Below, in pieces: positions 35,448 through 44,720 of a stretch of 64,000 bases of DNA. The first letter of the stretch is position 1. Every line of letters starts with the position of its first letter. Source of the DNA: Yamadazyma tenuis (lineage: Eukaryota; Ascomycota; Pichiomycetes; Serinales; Debaryomycetaceae); NCBI RefSeq assembly GCF_029203305.1, contig NC_089461.1:372001-436000 (forward strand), in the 5' to 3' direction. A program made the translations under genes and the position numbers. Below the pieces are notes generated by a model. The model did not search any database. It was not told the origin of the DNA and saw only the letters and a list, made by a program, of their open reading frames with translations.

Positions 35448-36143
35448 CTATTGCCTGACGGGAAAAATGTCGTCACTATCATTCACTACAATCTCTGTCA
35501 CGTGCACCTTGTACATGCCACCCGTTCCCTCTCCCACAAGCACGTCCACGTCGTCAGCATCCTCAACCGCGAGGCCGTCGATGTCCTCGTCCTGAGTGTC
35601 CAATTCGATATCTACCGTGGTGTTTTCAAACTGGTTGAAAGCTTCTCGAACGCTGGAATTGGAGACGTCCTCGTCATCGTCTTCTATGGCGGAGTTGTCG
35701 ATAATGGCGGTCGCAAACACCGGCTTGTGGCCGTGGTAGGACGTGTGGCGGCGCTGAGTTCCCGTTGGCCCCGACATGGAGTTGGAGCGGGAATGAGAAC
35801 TCGAGTTGGAGCGGGACTTGTGGAACGAGTGGCTCATGGCTCTGAGCTTGCGCTCGCTTATCAATGTCCGCTGCTGCTGGTACGGAGATGCAAAGAGGTC
35901 CTGGTTGAAAATGAACCCCTGGCATTCTTTCAAGGAAATAATGTTATAGGTAGAACTATCGCTGTAATAGTTGGGGCATTCATAAACGGAGATGTTTTCG
36001 CTGTGAATCATGGCGGGCGACAAGAAGGAGTTTCGCCTGAACCACGGCGACGATGTGTTGGAGAAGGAAGGAGTTCTTCTCTTATCCGTCTCGGATTTTG
36101 AGGGGGTTCTCTTTTTGGGAGAATGGATCTTAGGGTCAGCCAT
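35448..36143 (-). CDS. Unrecognised Ser-rich protein with conserved-looking core
   Basis: 231 residues; I do not recognise it. The N-terminus is basic and Ser/Pro-rich (HSPKKRTPSKSETDKRR). A hydrophobic/aromatic core at about residues 47-92 (ISVYECPNYYSDSSTYNI, then ECQGFIFNQDLFASPYQQQR) looks like a conserved short motif. It is followed by a Ser/Arg/His-rich segment with RSNS/SHS motifs that could be phosphorylation or 14-3-3-type sites, and a C-terminal acidic third. No signal peptide or membrane span. A normal start context and a sensible length suggest a real gene; it is likely a regulatory, mostly disordered protein. Confidence 0.7.
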   Translation of the reverse strand: MADPKIHSPKKRTPSKSETDKRRTPSFSNTSSPWFRRNSFLSPAMIHSENISVYECPNYYSDSSTYNIISLKECQGFIFNQDLFASPYQQQRTLISERKLRAMSHSFHKSRSNSSSHSRSNSMSGPTGTQRRHTSYHGHKPVFATAIIDNSAIEDDDEDVSNSSVREAFNQFENTTVDIELDTQDEDIDGLAVEDADDVDVLVGEGTGGMYKVHVTEIVVNDSDDIFPVRQ

Positions 36144-36417
36144 TTTTCTGGATGAAGGGATAGAAGCAGGCGTAGGGATAGTAGTCGGGAGAAGAGTGTA
36201 TCACTGGCAGGGGTCAGAACTGTAGGAGTAATGCAAATAATGATCTAGGAACCAAGTGGTTTAGGGATTTAGAAATGCGCGGATAGTGAATGCACAGCTA
36301 GTAAGCGCATGTATTGCATATTTACAGGTATTCATAAGTCATAATAAATAGAGTGATATGGCATAGAGATGTTATTGATTCAAGAGTCCACCAGTAGAAC
36401 AACAGGTATTGCCATCT

Positions 36418-36945
36418 CTACTTCTCGTACCAGTACACCTTCTGCTTCTTCAACTCGTTCATCACAAACGTCAACCCATGACGGGACTTTTCAATGTTTG
36501 AAGCAAACCGGTGCTTGCTCCAATCTTCGATTCTCTGCTTAAATCCAATGAGGTTGGACAGAAACTTGACCTTGCTTTTTAATTGGGTGGAATATTCATC
36601 GATTTCCGAGTAGTACAAGAACTCTTCCACCTTGATGAATTTCCTGTGATCAATGTTGGCAGAATATGTCATCAACCTCTTGGTCTGAGGGTTGATGATG
36701 GTTTTCTCGAGGATCCAGCTGTTCAAATTGGATCCCAAAAACGGCTTGATGAACATGGGCAAAGGACCAGTTTTGACCATCAACTTAGTAATCACCAAAT
36801 TACCATTGTTATCGACATGGGTGTCCAAGGTGTCGATACTCAACACATGTTTGGCATAAGGGTTTGGATACCGGTTCAAGTACGCCAAGCTGACGGTCTT
36901 GAAGTCGTGGGGATAGATGTGTTCGTTCTTGTAGATTTGCACCAT
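36418..36945 (-). CDS. UPS1: PRELI/MSF1-family phosphatidic-acid transfer protein Ups1
   Basis: 175 residues, the size of yeast Ups1. The PRELI/MSF1 domain fills the protein: FKTVSLAYLNRYPNPYAKHV, LSIDTLDTHVDNNGNLVITK, IEDWSKHRFASNIEKSRHG. HIYPHDF and NRYPNPY fit Ups1 rather than Ups2/Ups3. Ups1 with Mdm35 carries phosphatidic acid across the mitochondrial intermembrane space for cardiolipin synthesis. Confidence 0.93.
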   Translation of the reverse strand: MVQIYKNEHIYPHDFKTVSLAYLNRYPNPYAKHVLSIDTLDTHVDNNGNLVITKLMVKTGPLPMFIKPFLGSNLNSWILEKTIINPQTKRLMTYSANIDHRKFIKVEEFLYYSEIDEYSTQLKSKVKFLSNLIGFKQRIEDWSKHRFASNIEKSRHGLTFVMNELKKQKVYWYEK

Positions 36946-37806
36946 ACGATTATTTTTGCGAGCAAGCTATTGGGCAAAGAAAGCAACTGGTGAGGAAATG
37001 GCACGCGGGGTGGGAGGCAGACGGGGAGTGGGCTTCGGTAAGAACGGGTTCCTAATAGATACCAGGAAGTGTGGGTTAGTTCAGCAGACGTTCAAACCAA
37101 GTGACTGCAGATGATAAAACACAGGGAAGAAAAGTGGTGAAGCATGGAGAATTTTCAGGCCACGGCGCGCACTGGGGGACACGAACGGGGCAAACGGGAG
37201 ACGGAGCTGGTGGTGCGAACAATTGGCCCACCCGGCCGACACCGTTCACGTGAGCGCGAACTTGAAATGCCATCCAAGTTCCCGCCGTCTGTTTCCCCAA
37301 GCTTGCGCGCGCAGGCCCTCGCGCTCTGCGGGTGCAGGTCCTGAACCGGCTTGGTCCAGTTTTCCAGCCGTGAGCACTCCCATTACCTGGGTTCCCAACT
37401 TCTCAGTAAGCCCACAATTATCTCCAACCAATAGCTCAAGTAGTGGCAGTGCTGTGCACTCAACGGGTAGCGTCCCCTCACCTAGTTGCACAAACGCCGT
37501 TTTTTTTCACAGGTGGATTTCTGAACCCTTTACCTAACTACACAACATCCCTACAAGGCATTCACCGTCTTAAACGTACTGCCAATATTATAGGTAAATG
37601 ACCCAGACACCCACTAAAGTGCCAGGCGCTCCGGCACCTGATGTTCCCCGGCACCGGCACTCGCTAGTAACTTCTCCCTGAGCGATGGCGCCCCTGCACA
37701 CAACATTGCCGCAAACCAATATATGCAGTTATGTACCCGACTTCCATGACAAAAGCTTTTATATAGAAACATCCACTCCCCCCAGCTTTTTCCACACTTG
37801 GCCATC
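36946..37806. other. Divergent promoter, UPS1 / amino-acid permease
   Basis: About 860 bp with no supported gene. Notable are GC-rich patches with GCGCGC runs (about 37160-37320), a GATAA motif near 37109 (the core bound by nitrogen-regulating GATA factors) and TTTATATAG at about 37757-37766 just before the permease. The length fits a regulated permease promoter. Confidence 0.45.
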
Positions 37807-39525
37807 ATGGAACCCACCCAAACAAAAGAAAACAAAACGGGACCCACCTACCTTTCCAGTAACGATGATACCCTTGCCGTCAGCTTCGACCTGAAAACAG
37901 GCCACTCATCAGCCGATTCTTCGATGAGCCGTTGGCAAAGTTTTAAATACTCGTTCCAGAGAGCTGAGCCGGGTGACGTGCCTCCCCCCAAACCTATCTC
38001 CAAAAGGCACCTTAACTTGATGGCCCTAAGTACCGGGTTGGGTACGGGGTTGTTGGTAGCGTCTGGGGAGAAGTTGCGAAATGCGGGCCCGTTGTTCCTA
38101 TTAGTGGCATACGCCATCGTTGGGTATTTGATGCTCATTCCCACCATCTACTCGGCCGGAGAGTTGTCGGTGGCCTACAGTAACCTCCAGGGGGGATTTC
38201 AGAGCTACTACTCGAAGTTCATTGATGACAGTGCTGCGTTCGCGTTGGGCTGGAACTATATGATCCAATGGATGTCGGTGGTATCATTGGAGTTGGTGAC
38301 GGCGTCGATGACCGTCAAGTACTGGACTGACATCAACTCGGACGTGTTTGTGGCGATCTTTTTGACGGTGGTGATTTTGATCAATTTGGCAGGTGCCAAG
38401 GGCTACGCGGAGGCCGAATTCATCATGAACTCAACCAAATTGGTGATGTTGACCGGGTTTATTATCTTTGGGTTGGTGGTAGACTTGGGTGGAACCTCCC
38501 ACGGATTTGTCGGTGGCAAGTACTGGCGTCACCCCGGTGCTTACACCAATTTCAAGGGTTTATGCTCGGTGTTTGTGGCATCTGCGTTCTCCTTGGGAGG
38601 AACCGAGTTTATTTCCTTGAGTATCGCCGACCAGGCCAACCCCCGTAAGGCCATGTCGTCCGCGTGTCGGTTGGTATTCTTCCGTATCACCGTGTTCTTC
38701 TTGGGGTCCTTGGTATTTGTGGGGTTGTTGGTACCATACACTTCTGACCAGTTGATGGGCTCGGGTGGAGCTCAAACCAACGCATCGCCATTTGTGATTG
38801 CGGCACAAACATACACCCACGTCTTATCGCACGTCATCAACTCGGTTATTCTTGTCAGCGTCACCAGCGTGGCCACTAGTGCCATGTACTCATCACCTCG
38901 GTTGTTGTTGTCGTTGGCTAAACAGGGATTGGCCCCAAAATATTTTGACTACGTCGACAAGGCCGGCCGCCCGTTCCGCGGCTGGGTGGTGACTGTCATT
39001 GCATCATTCTTCTCATTCATCGCCACCTACTCCGACCAAGACGCCGTGTTCACCTGGTTGTTGTCGATCAGTGCCTTGTCGTTTGTGTTTGTATGGCCGG
39101 CTATTTGCGTGTGCCAGATCAGATTCAGAAAGGCCTTGAAGCTCCAGGGCATTTCTCTCAGTTCGTTGGGGTACGTTTCGCCCACCGGTGTGATTGGCTC
39201 GTACTCTTCCATTGTCATTAATGCACTTATCTTGGTGGCCCAGTTCTGGGTGGCCTTGTTCCCCATTGGTGGAGATGGCAAGCCCGATGTCAACGCGTTT
39301 TTCCAAAACTATTTGGGTGTCGTGTTCATGGTGGTGTTCTACTTTGGCCATAAGATCTGGACTTGGAACTGGCAGTTTTTGATCCCCTTGGACCAAATCG
39401 ACATCAACGCTGACAGAACCATCTACGACGAAGAGATCATGGAGTTGGAGCGCAACGAAGAAAAGGAACGGTTCCGCCACTCCCCCTGGTACAAGAAGGC
39501 GGTGATGTGGATGTTCTCTCTTTAG
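37807..39525 (+). CDS. Amino-acid permease (fungal YAT family)
   Basis: 572 residues from the ATG at 37807; an ATG at 37798 would add three residues. The cytosolic N-terminus is followed by the family signature RHLNLMALSTGLGTGLLVASG at the first helix, about twelve membrane spans in all, and a cytosolic C-terminus ending in a Trp-Met-Phe-rich stretch. LGWNYMIQWMSVVSLELVTAS and ASAFSLGGTEFISLSIADQANP are typical of plasma-membrane amino-acid/proton symporters of the Gap1/Agp/Gnp group. Substrate cannot be read from sequence. High use of TTG suggests good expression. Confidence 0.92.
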   Translation: MEPTQTKENKTGPTYLSSNDDTLAVSFDLKTGHSSADSSMSRWQSFKYSFQRAEPGDVPPPKPISKRHLNLMALSTGLGTGLLVASGEKLRNAGPLFLLVAYAIVGYLMLIPTIYSAGELSVAYSNLQGGFQSYYSKFIDDSAAFALGWNYMIQWMSVVSLELVTASMTVKYWTDINSDVFVAIFLTVVILINLAGAKGYAEAEFIMNSTKLVMLTGFIIFGLVVDLGGTSHGFVGGKYWRHPGAYTNFKGLCSVFVASAFSLGGTEFISLSIADQANPRKAMSSACRLVFFRITVFFLGSLVFVGLLVPYTSDQLMGSGGAQTNASPFVIAAQTYTHVLSHVINSVILVSVTSVATSAMYSSPRLLLSLAKQGLAPKYFDYVDKAGRPFRGWVVTVIASFFSFIATYSDQDAVFTWLLSISALSFVFVWPAICVCQIRFRKALKLQGISLSSLGYVSPTGVIGSYSSIVINALILVAQFWVALFPIGGDGKPDVNAFFQNYLGVVFMVVFYFGHKIWTWNWQFLIPLDQIDINADRTIYDEEIMELERNEEKERFRHSPWYKKAVMWMFSL

Positions 39526-39744
39526 AAATGACATACGAATACACATACATCAATAAAGGGTGCTCATCGAAGCTTCCGTATTCGGAGTGGTTGCCGCGTT
39601 TTCGCAGCCTCTGCAAATCACCGCGTCGCCCGATAACTCCAGGACAAAGTTACACAAAACGCCAAGAAACCCCCGGAAATATCGAGGGGCCCGCTTTATA
39701 AAGCGGTCCATCCCTCCCATTTGCTTAATCACAAAAGATACGTC

Positions 39745-40608
39745 ATGCCAGCAAAACTTGGACAACAAGAAATCTTGCCGTTGAAGAACGATGTGGGCGC
39801 TCTTGCCAACAGAATCAATACTGAAACTCGAGGATTACATGATAAAATCGACAAACAGGTTACCTTGAAATTGGCCATTGCCTACCGAGACCCCAAGATT
39901 TACAGGCAAGGATTACAACTGTTTTATCATGTTTTCCAGTCTATTGAAAGATCCATAAACAGAGAGCTTGCTAAGAGCAATGACGACGACATGACACGCT
40001 TATTAAGGTCAGTGTGGAAGCCAGTGATGGCCAGAACTGAAAATGCTGAGAAGGACTTACTCTTCTACTATGACAACACTAGAGAAAAATTTGAAACTCC
40101 CATTATGCCCGAACAAATCAAGTTTTCCAACCACATCGAGCAAGCCACCAAACAAAAGCCATACTTGTTATTGGCATACATGCACGTTATGTACTTGGCG
40201 TTATTTGCTGGGGGTAGAATTATGAGGTCGTCAATTTCTAAGGCCACCGGGCTTTTTCCTCACGTGCCGGGACACAGTTACGATGAAATCGTCAAAATGG
40301 GCACAAATTTTTACACATTCAACGTGGAAGATGAGGACTTCTTGAGGATTATTTTCAAGAGAGACTATGAGCTTTTCACCAGAAACACCTTGACAGAAGA
40401 ACAAAAGCAGGATATTGTGGAAGAAGCCAAGTACATTTTTGCCCAAAACAGTGTGTGTGTTTCTGAATTAGAAAAGCACAACTTGACAAAAATTCAACAG
40501 AAGTGGTCATATATTGCCATCACCAAGGGTTATTATGTACTTATGGGGGTGTTGTGTTTGACGGTGTTGTATTACGTGAGACGTATCTTATTGCACATAG
40601 TGTTTTAA
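39745..40608 (+). CDS. HMX1: Heme oxygenase (Hmx1-like), tail-anchored
   Basis: 287 residues from the ATG at 39745; the frame extends 8 codons upstream but without ATG. The heme oxygenase fold begins DVGALANRINTETRGLHDKI; the His in RGLHDK (residue 32) is the expected proximal heme ligand. AYMHVMYLALFAGGRIMRSS corresponds to the distal helix with its flexible glycines. A C-terminal hydrophobic helix (about residues 262-283) anchors it to the ER. The enzyme opens heme to biliverdin, CO and iron and serves iron recycling. A CTG codon at 39919-39921 falls where S. cerevisiae Hmx1 has a small residue, fitting Ser decoding. Its stop is 41 bp from that of convergent FAP7. Confidence 0.93.
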   Translation: MPAKLGQQEILPLKNDVGALANRINTETRGLHDKIDKQVTLKLAIAYRDPKIYRQGLQLFYHVFQSIERSINRELAKSNDDDMTRLLRSVWKPVMARTENAEKDLLFYYDNTREKFETPIMPEQIKFSNHIEQATKQKPYLLLAYMHVMYLALFAGGRIMRSSISKATGLFPHVPGHSYDEIVKMGTNFYTFNVEDEDFLRIIFKRDYELFTRNTLTEEQKQDIVEEAKYIFAQNSVCVSELEKHNLTKIQQKWSYIAITKGYYVLMGVLCLTVLYYVRRILLHIVF

Positions 40609-40649
40609 ATAAATGATTGGGATTGGGTTCTAAATAATATAATACAAGG

Positions 40650-41276
40650 CTAATTTTCGTCGGAGTCACTGGAGTCACCTGACTCGCCTTCTGATTCTTC
40701 GCTACTCTCATCACTCTGGCTGCCCTCAAACTCATTGGTCACTCCGGTGGGGTGGTCTTCCACCCAGCTGCTGATCCACTGGGAAATTCTATCCACATTA
40801 TCTAATTTCTCCTCCTCCAAGTTCGACGTCAACACAACCACTATTTCGGGGTTGTACGACTCTTGTGCTTCCTGAAGAATCACTTCCATGATCTCCGCAT
40901 CCAAGTTTTCTTGAATCTTATTATCTTTATAGCCTCTGGCAACCATTCTATCGTACAAATGGGAATTGTCAGTTCTCAATACCACCACCAAGTCAACCAA
41001 CCGCTCGGGAAATATGTCACACACGTGCCAGTCAATTATCACCGCTCCACTCTCCAACTCGGGCTCCAACGAATCTAATAGCTCATCCTCCTTCACCACT
41101 GAAGTGTCGAGGGTCTCATCATAACTTTCAATCAAACCACGCAGTTTGGCCAAATCGCTGATAGAGTAGTGTTTGTAGGGCTTACCAAGACGCGTCTGGA
41201 GTGCCTCGGCATGCGAGGTCTTGCCACATCCTGGCGTACCAGTGATTATTATGTTGGGGAGCTGCCTGCGAGACAT
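40650..41276 (-). CDS. FAP7: Adenylate kinase-like ribosome-assembly factor Fap7
   Basis: 208 residues. The P-loop GTPGCGKT sits at about residues 13-20, followed by the AK6-type segments (YSISDLAKL, GAVIIDWHVCDIFPERLVDL, VLRTDNSHLYDRMVARGY) and an acidic Ser-rich tail of about 35 residues. Fap7/hCINAP is an atypical ATPase/adenylate kinase that acts with Rps14 in late 40S maturation (20S pre-rRNA cleavage). Divergent from CDC36, as in S. cerevisiae. Confidence 0.95.
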   Translation of the reverse strand: MSRRQLPNIIITGTPGCGKTSHAEALQTRLGKPYKHYSISDLAKLRGLIESYDETLDTSVVKEDELLDSLEPELESGAVIIDWHVCDIFPERLVDLVVVLRTDNSHLYDRMVARGYKDNKIQENLDAEIMEVILQEAQESYNPEIVVVLTSNLEEEKLDNVDRISQWISSWVEDHPTGVTNEFEGSQSDESSEESEGESGDSSDSDEN

Positions 41277-41536
41277 GAGGATTTGATTTTTTGCGATGAG
41301 CGAGGCTGCTAAATGTGTACTAAATAGGTGTAGAAACCGGTAACTGTATGGACCAGGTGTGTGTTGTCAAATTGGTTCTGGTGAGTACTAGCTGTGGTAT
41401 TATGCCATCTGTGGAGAGTATGAGTTCCTCTATTTGAGGTTCCTTCGCACACACATCCCAGTTCCCTCCACTATCACCGTCACTGGCCCAAGTGCGAAAC
41501 ACATTCAAAATTTGTCCAACACATTTTAAACCACTA

Positions 41537-42145
41537 ATGCTTCCACCAGGACTAACGGCGAATACCCCGCCCTCGTCTAGCGCGATATCTAACGGCAATG
41601 GCAACGGCTCAGTGGTCCTAGACAATGACATGGCCAAGTACGGCTTACAAGGCGTGGCTTCATTGGTGAAAATGGATAACCCTGAGAAGACGACCTTTTC
41701 CATAGGACAAGATTTGAACCTATTGGGATTGGACTTGGGTTCCAACTCGCAAATCTTGAAGAACTTGGCATCTCCTTGGTCGGAAACCTCGCGGTCTGAG
41801 GTCGAACCTTACTTCACATTACCCGAATCCATCCAACCTCAAAATATCATTCCTGCTCCCGGACCTTGTGATTCCAAGATTCAATCGTTTTCTGATGAAA
41901 CATTATTCTACATTTTCTACATGAAACCAAGAGACACGCTCCAAGAGTACGCTGCCAGGGAATTGGTGGCTCGGAATTGGAGATACCACAAGGAAATTCA
42001 GGTGTGGTTAACAAAAGATAGTAATGTGGAGCCGGTGTTGATCAGTCAGGATGTGGAAAAGGGTGTTTACATCTTTTTCGATCCACACAACTGGGAAAAG
42101 ATTAAAAAGGAGTTTGTATTGCACTATTCATCAGTCCAAGCATAA
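41537..42145 (+). CDS. CDC36: CCR4-NOT complex subunit Cdc36/Not2
   Basis: 202 residues from the first ATG in frame (41537); the frame is open back to 41438 but holds no earlier ATG and I found no splice signals there. The N-terminal part includes MAKYGLQGVASLVKMDNPEK and GQDLNLLGLDLGS. The C-terminal NOT2/3/5 box spans about residues 120-198 (DETLFYIFYMKPRDTLQEYA, ELVARNWRYHKEIQVWLTK, GVYIFFDPHNWEK). Not2 joins Not1, Not3 and Not5 in transcription and mRNA-decay control. S. cerevisiae Cdc36 has 191 residues. Its stop is 19 bp from that of VPS29. Confidence 0.94.
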   Translation: MLPPGLTANTPPSSSAISNGNGNGSVVLDNDMAKYGLQGVASLVKMDNPEKTTFSIGQDLNLLGLDLGSNSQILKNLASPWSETSRSEVEPYFTLPESIQPQNIIPAPGPCDSKIQSFSDETLFYIFYMKPRDTLQEYAARELVARNWRYHKEIQVWLTKDSNVEPVLISQDVEKGVYIFFDPHNWEKIKKEFVLHYSSVQA

Positions 42146-42164
42146 GGCTCTTTTAGTAATGACT

Positions 42165-43049
42165 CTATTCTTTATGATATGTAACTTTATCAACTTTGAC
42201 CTCTTCCCCTAGATAAGTATAAATATATAATGTGCAAGTTGAGGTGTGGGTTTCCAAGAGACAAAAGGATGGGATGTTGGATGTTTGGTGTGCGACCTGG
42301 GCAATATCTTCGGCGGTGAAGTCGGGATCACTGTCTTTTTGGATCTGGCCTGATTTTGTTGATGCTGGTTCTTCATATTCCTTTTCTTCTTTTTCTTCCG
42401 ATTCGTTGGTTTCTTTGGGTTCGTTCGTTTCTGTGGTTTTTCCTTCTTCCGTTTCCTTTTCTTCCTCGACGAGCTTCTCCTCTCCCTTTTCTTCTCCCTC
42501 ATCCTCCTCATCCTCATCCTCCTCGTCCTCTTCATCATTGGGCCAATCAAACCCAAACGCTCCCGTGGCACTTCCAGGATTTATGAAAAACTTCCCATCA
42601 AGAATATACGCTTCCACCTTATGGGTGCCGCCCCAGATCAATATGTCCACATCTAACTCCCTGGCCAATGCCAGCAAACTCAACGGATCATTTTTAGGAA
42701 TTACCAGGTATCCATTAGTGAACCCAATCCTCAAATTGTCATGTATTGTAATCTTATAGTTGGGGACATCACTGACTTCATCTGACCCAGTAAGCTGGTT
42801 CAATTGTTGGGACAAAATATTCGTGTCGTCAAACTCCCCCCTCACAAGGTGGAAAGAAGGCGATAAGTTGTGTAAGAATTGAAGGGTCTCCAACGAACTG
42901 GTGACGTTCCCCAAACATAACACCTGTGAAATCTTATTATTGGAAGGAATCGATTGGGGGTTTGGTGCCAATAGTTTACGGAACTTGGCGGGTATTTCGA
43001 TCGCCCTGTCCGGGATATACAAATCACCAATAGCTAATGTGAGCATCAC
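42165..43049 (-). CDS. VPS29: Retromer subunit Vps29 with acidic insertion
   Basis: 294 residues; M2 may be the true initiator. The metallophosphoesterase-like fold is clear: LAIGDLYIPDRAIEIPAKF, LCLGNVTS, VRGEFDD, ILIWGGTHKVEAY (GGTH where animal Vps29 has GHTH) and INPGSATGAFGF. An acidic Glu/Asp/Lys-rich insertion of about 85 residues (about 171-258) splits the last strands from the C-terminal SFCLLETHTSTCTLYIY. Vps29 scaffolds Vps35 in endosome-to-Golgi retromer. Human Vps29 is 182 residues; the excess is mainly this insert. Confidence 0.93.
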   Translation of the reverse strand: MMLTLAIGDLYIPDRAIEIPAKFRKLLAPNPQSIPSNNKISQVLCLGNVTSSLETLQFLHNLSPSFHLVRGEFDDTNILSQQLNQLTGSDEVSDVPNYKITIHDNLRIGFTNGYLVIPKNDPLSLLALARELDVDILIWGGTHKVEAYILDGKFFINPGSATGAFGFDWPNDEEDEEDEDEEDEGEEKGEEKLVEEEKETEEGKTTETNEPKETNESEEKEEKEYEEPASTKSGQIQKDSDPDFTAEDIAQVAHQTSNIPSFCLLETHTSTCTLYIYTYLGEEVKVDKVTYHKE

Positions 43050-43145
43050 TATTGCTGATTCAATTGGTGTAACAAGAGTGTTATCGGAAAATGCGAAGTG
43101 CTGGAAATCGTCGTTGATAATACAGAGAACACAAAATACCTATAC

Positions 43146-44720
43146 CTAATGGTCCGAGGTGATTTTCTGGAGCACTTGCGGGTAGTTCTGGAAAATCTCA
43201 TCGAACCTTTGTCTATTGGTCATCTGGAACACCTCAGGGTCCTTGGCCAATGCCACAAAAAATGTAGATACCCCGGACTCGATCACCACCAAGGCCACCC
43301 GAGTGATTTGACCTGAAATCAAAAATGAAAACGCCACCACCGGCGCATAGTAGGTGCCACTCGAGTTATACTCCGGCGCCGTATACTTCAAATAGAGATA
43401 TGATAACAACGCCACCACGTACCCCACGAATAAAGCATATAAATTCAATGAGGTGCCAATGAAACAATCATTGATCAACGCATCCATGCCCTTGAATCTC
43501 AATAAGTCAAACGTGTCTTTGGCCGACTTGATGTACGACTTGCCGTACAACGCCACGTAGCAATAGGCATATTGGTTGAAGTACTTGACGGCCCATTCCA
43601 CAAATCCAATGATAAAGTCCAACACCAAAAACGCACATCCAGCACAGTTGTTTCCACTACCAAAAGCGTCCAGTTTCAAGATCTGGACCCCAGCCCGGAT
43701 CAACTGGATCACCGAAACAATCAACGATCCAAAGCAAATGGAGCCAAAACAGTAAGTGAGAGCCCTCTTCAACGCACCAAGCGCTGGAAACCGTGGTGCA
43801 CCTCGGTCTGACCCTGCCAAGTAGTACCATGTTCCGTAAACCCCGGCAATCACCACATGAATGATGTTTCTGATCACTTCGGAAATATAGTATCCTGCGA
43901 AAAATACAAACACCAATATCCCTATCAACTTGGCTTGGGAGCAGCTCCCGCCTCCGACAGAACAGCCTTCGTTTTGAGAGTTGGGGTCGAACTTGACATA
44001 ACATCCCACAATTACCACCGAAAACAACACACTAAATGACGAACTAACTATAATTCCAATAAAAGATGTCACCAACGTAGAAGGGTATCGTTTCATCACA
44101 TCGATGGTGATGGTCAAGACAGTGGCACTAAAGGGAATCCTACTACGAGCACTCCAGTAACAAAAGGCAGAGATACACGTGAAAACCAAAAACACAATGG
44201 CTGCAGAATAGTATTTGACTGCAAAATAGTAGATGGCAGTAGCCAATCCCAACACCACGTTCAAAATAAGTCCACTGATAATGAACACCCTGGGTGCCAT
44301 TCGTGCGTATACGATGATGAGTGTTGACAACACAAGCGACAACGCTATGATAAATGCAAACAAAATAATTGTGTTCGTGTTCAACGAGAATTTGTTACCA
44401 GAGTTGTAGATGGATGTTCCTTGAAAGTCAAACGTTTCCCTTAATGCGTTCAAGGTGATGCCTCCAACTCCAATAAACCCTGCAACCACCAAGAGGAAGA
44501 ATATGGTAAAGGGCCAGTCATTGAACCGAGGCTTGGTGACTTTGAATGCCTCATCGAAATTCTGGTTACTTTCAGGCTTCTCATCATAGTTGTTTTCGTA
44601 GTCGTAGTTATTCTGTGTCTGATCCTGGTTGTATCCCTGTTGCTGAGGATACCCTTGTTGTTGAACAGGAACCGTGGTTGGGTAATTTGGCGGATTATAG
44701 TTTTCGTTGTTGTAACTCAT
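43146..44720 (-). CDS. PNS1: Choline transporter-like protein Pns1
   Basis: 524 residues from the ATG at 44720; an upstream in-frame ATG adds ten unconserved residues. A Gln/Tyr/Asn-rich cytosolic N-terminus (QQQGYPQQQGY type, about 65 residues) precedes about ten membrane spans. Family segments include FGSICFGSLIVSVIQLIR and AYCYVALYGKSYIKSAKDTF. Pns1 is the yeast member of the CTL/SLC44 group at the plasma membrane; choline transport has not been shown for the yeast protein. Confidence 0.93.
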   Translation of the reverse strand: MSYNNENYNPPNYPTTVPVQQQGYPQQQGYNQDQTQNNYDYENNYDEKPESNQNFDEAFKVTKPRFNDWPFTIFFLLVVAGFIGVGGITLNALRETFDFQGTSIYNSGNKFSLNTNTIILFAFIIALSLVLSTLIIVYARMAPRVFIISGLILNVVLGLATAIYYFAVKYYSAAIVFLVFTCISAFCYWSARSRIPFSATVLTITIDVMKRYPSTLVTSFIGIIVSSSFSVLFSVVIVGCYVKFDPNSQNEGCSVGGGSCSQAKLIGILVFVFFAGYYISEVIRNIIHVVIAGVYGTWYYLAGSDRGAPRFPALGALKRALTYCFGSICFGSLIVSVIQLIRAGVQILKLDAFGSGNNCAGCAFLVLDFIIGFVEWAVKYFNQYAYCYVALYGKSYIKSAKDTFDLLRFKGMDALINDCFIGTSLNLYALFVGYVVALLSYLYLKYTAPEYNSSGTYYAPVVAFSFLISGQITRVALVVIESGVSTFFVALAKDPEVFQMTNRQRFDEIFQNYPQVLQKITSDH

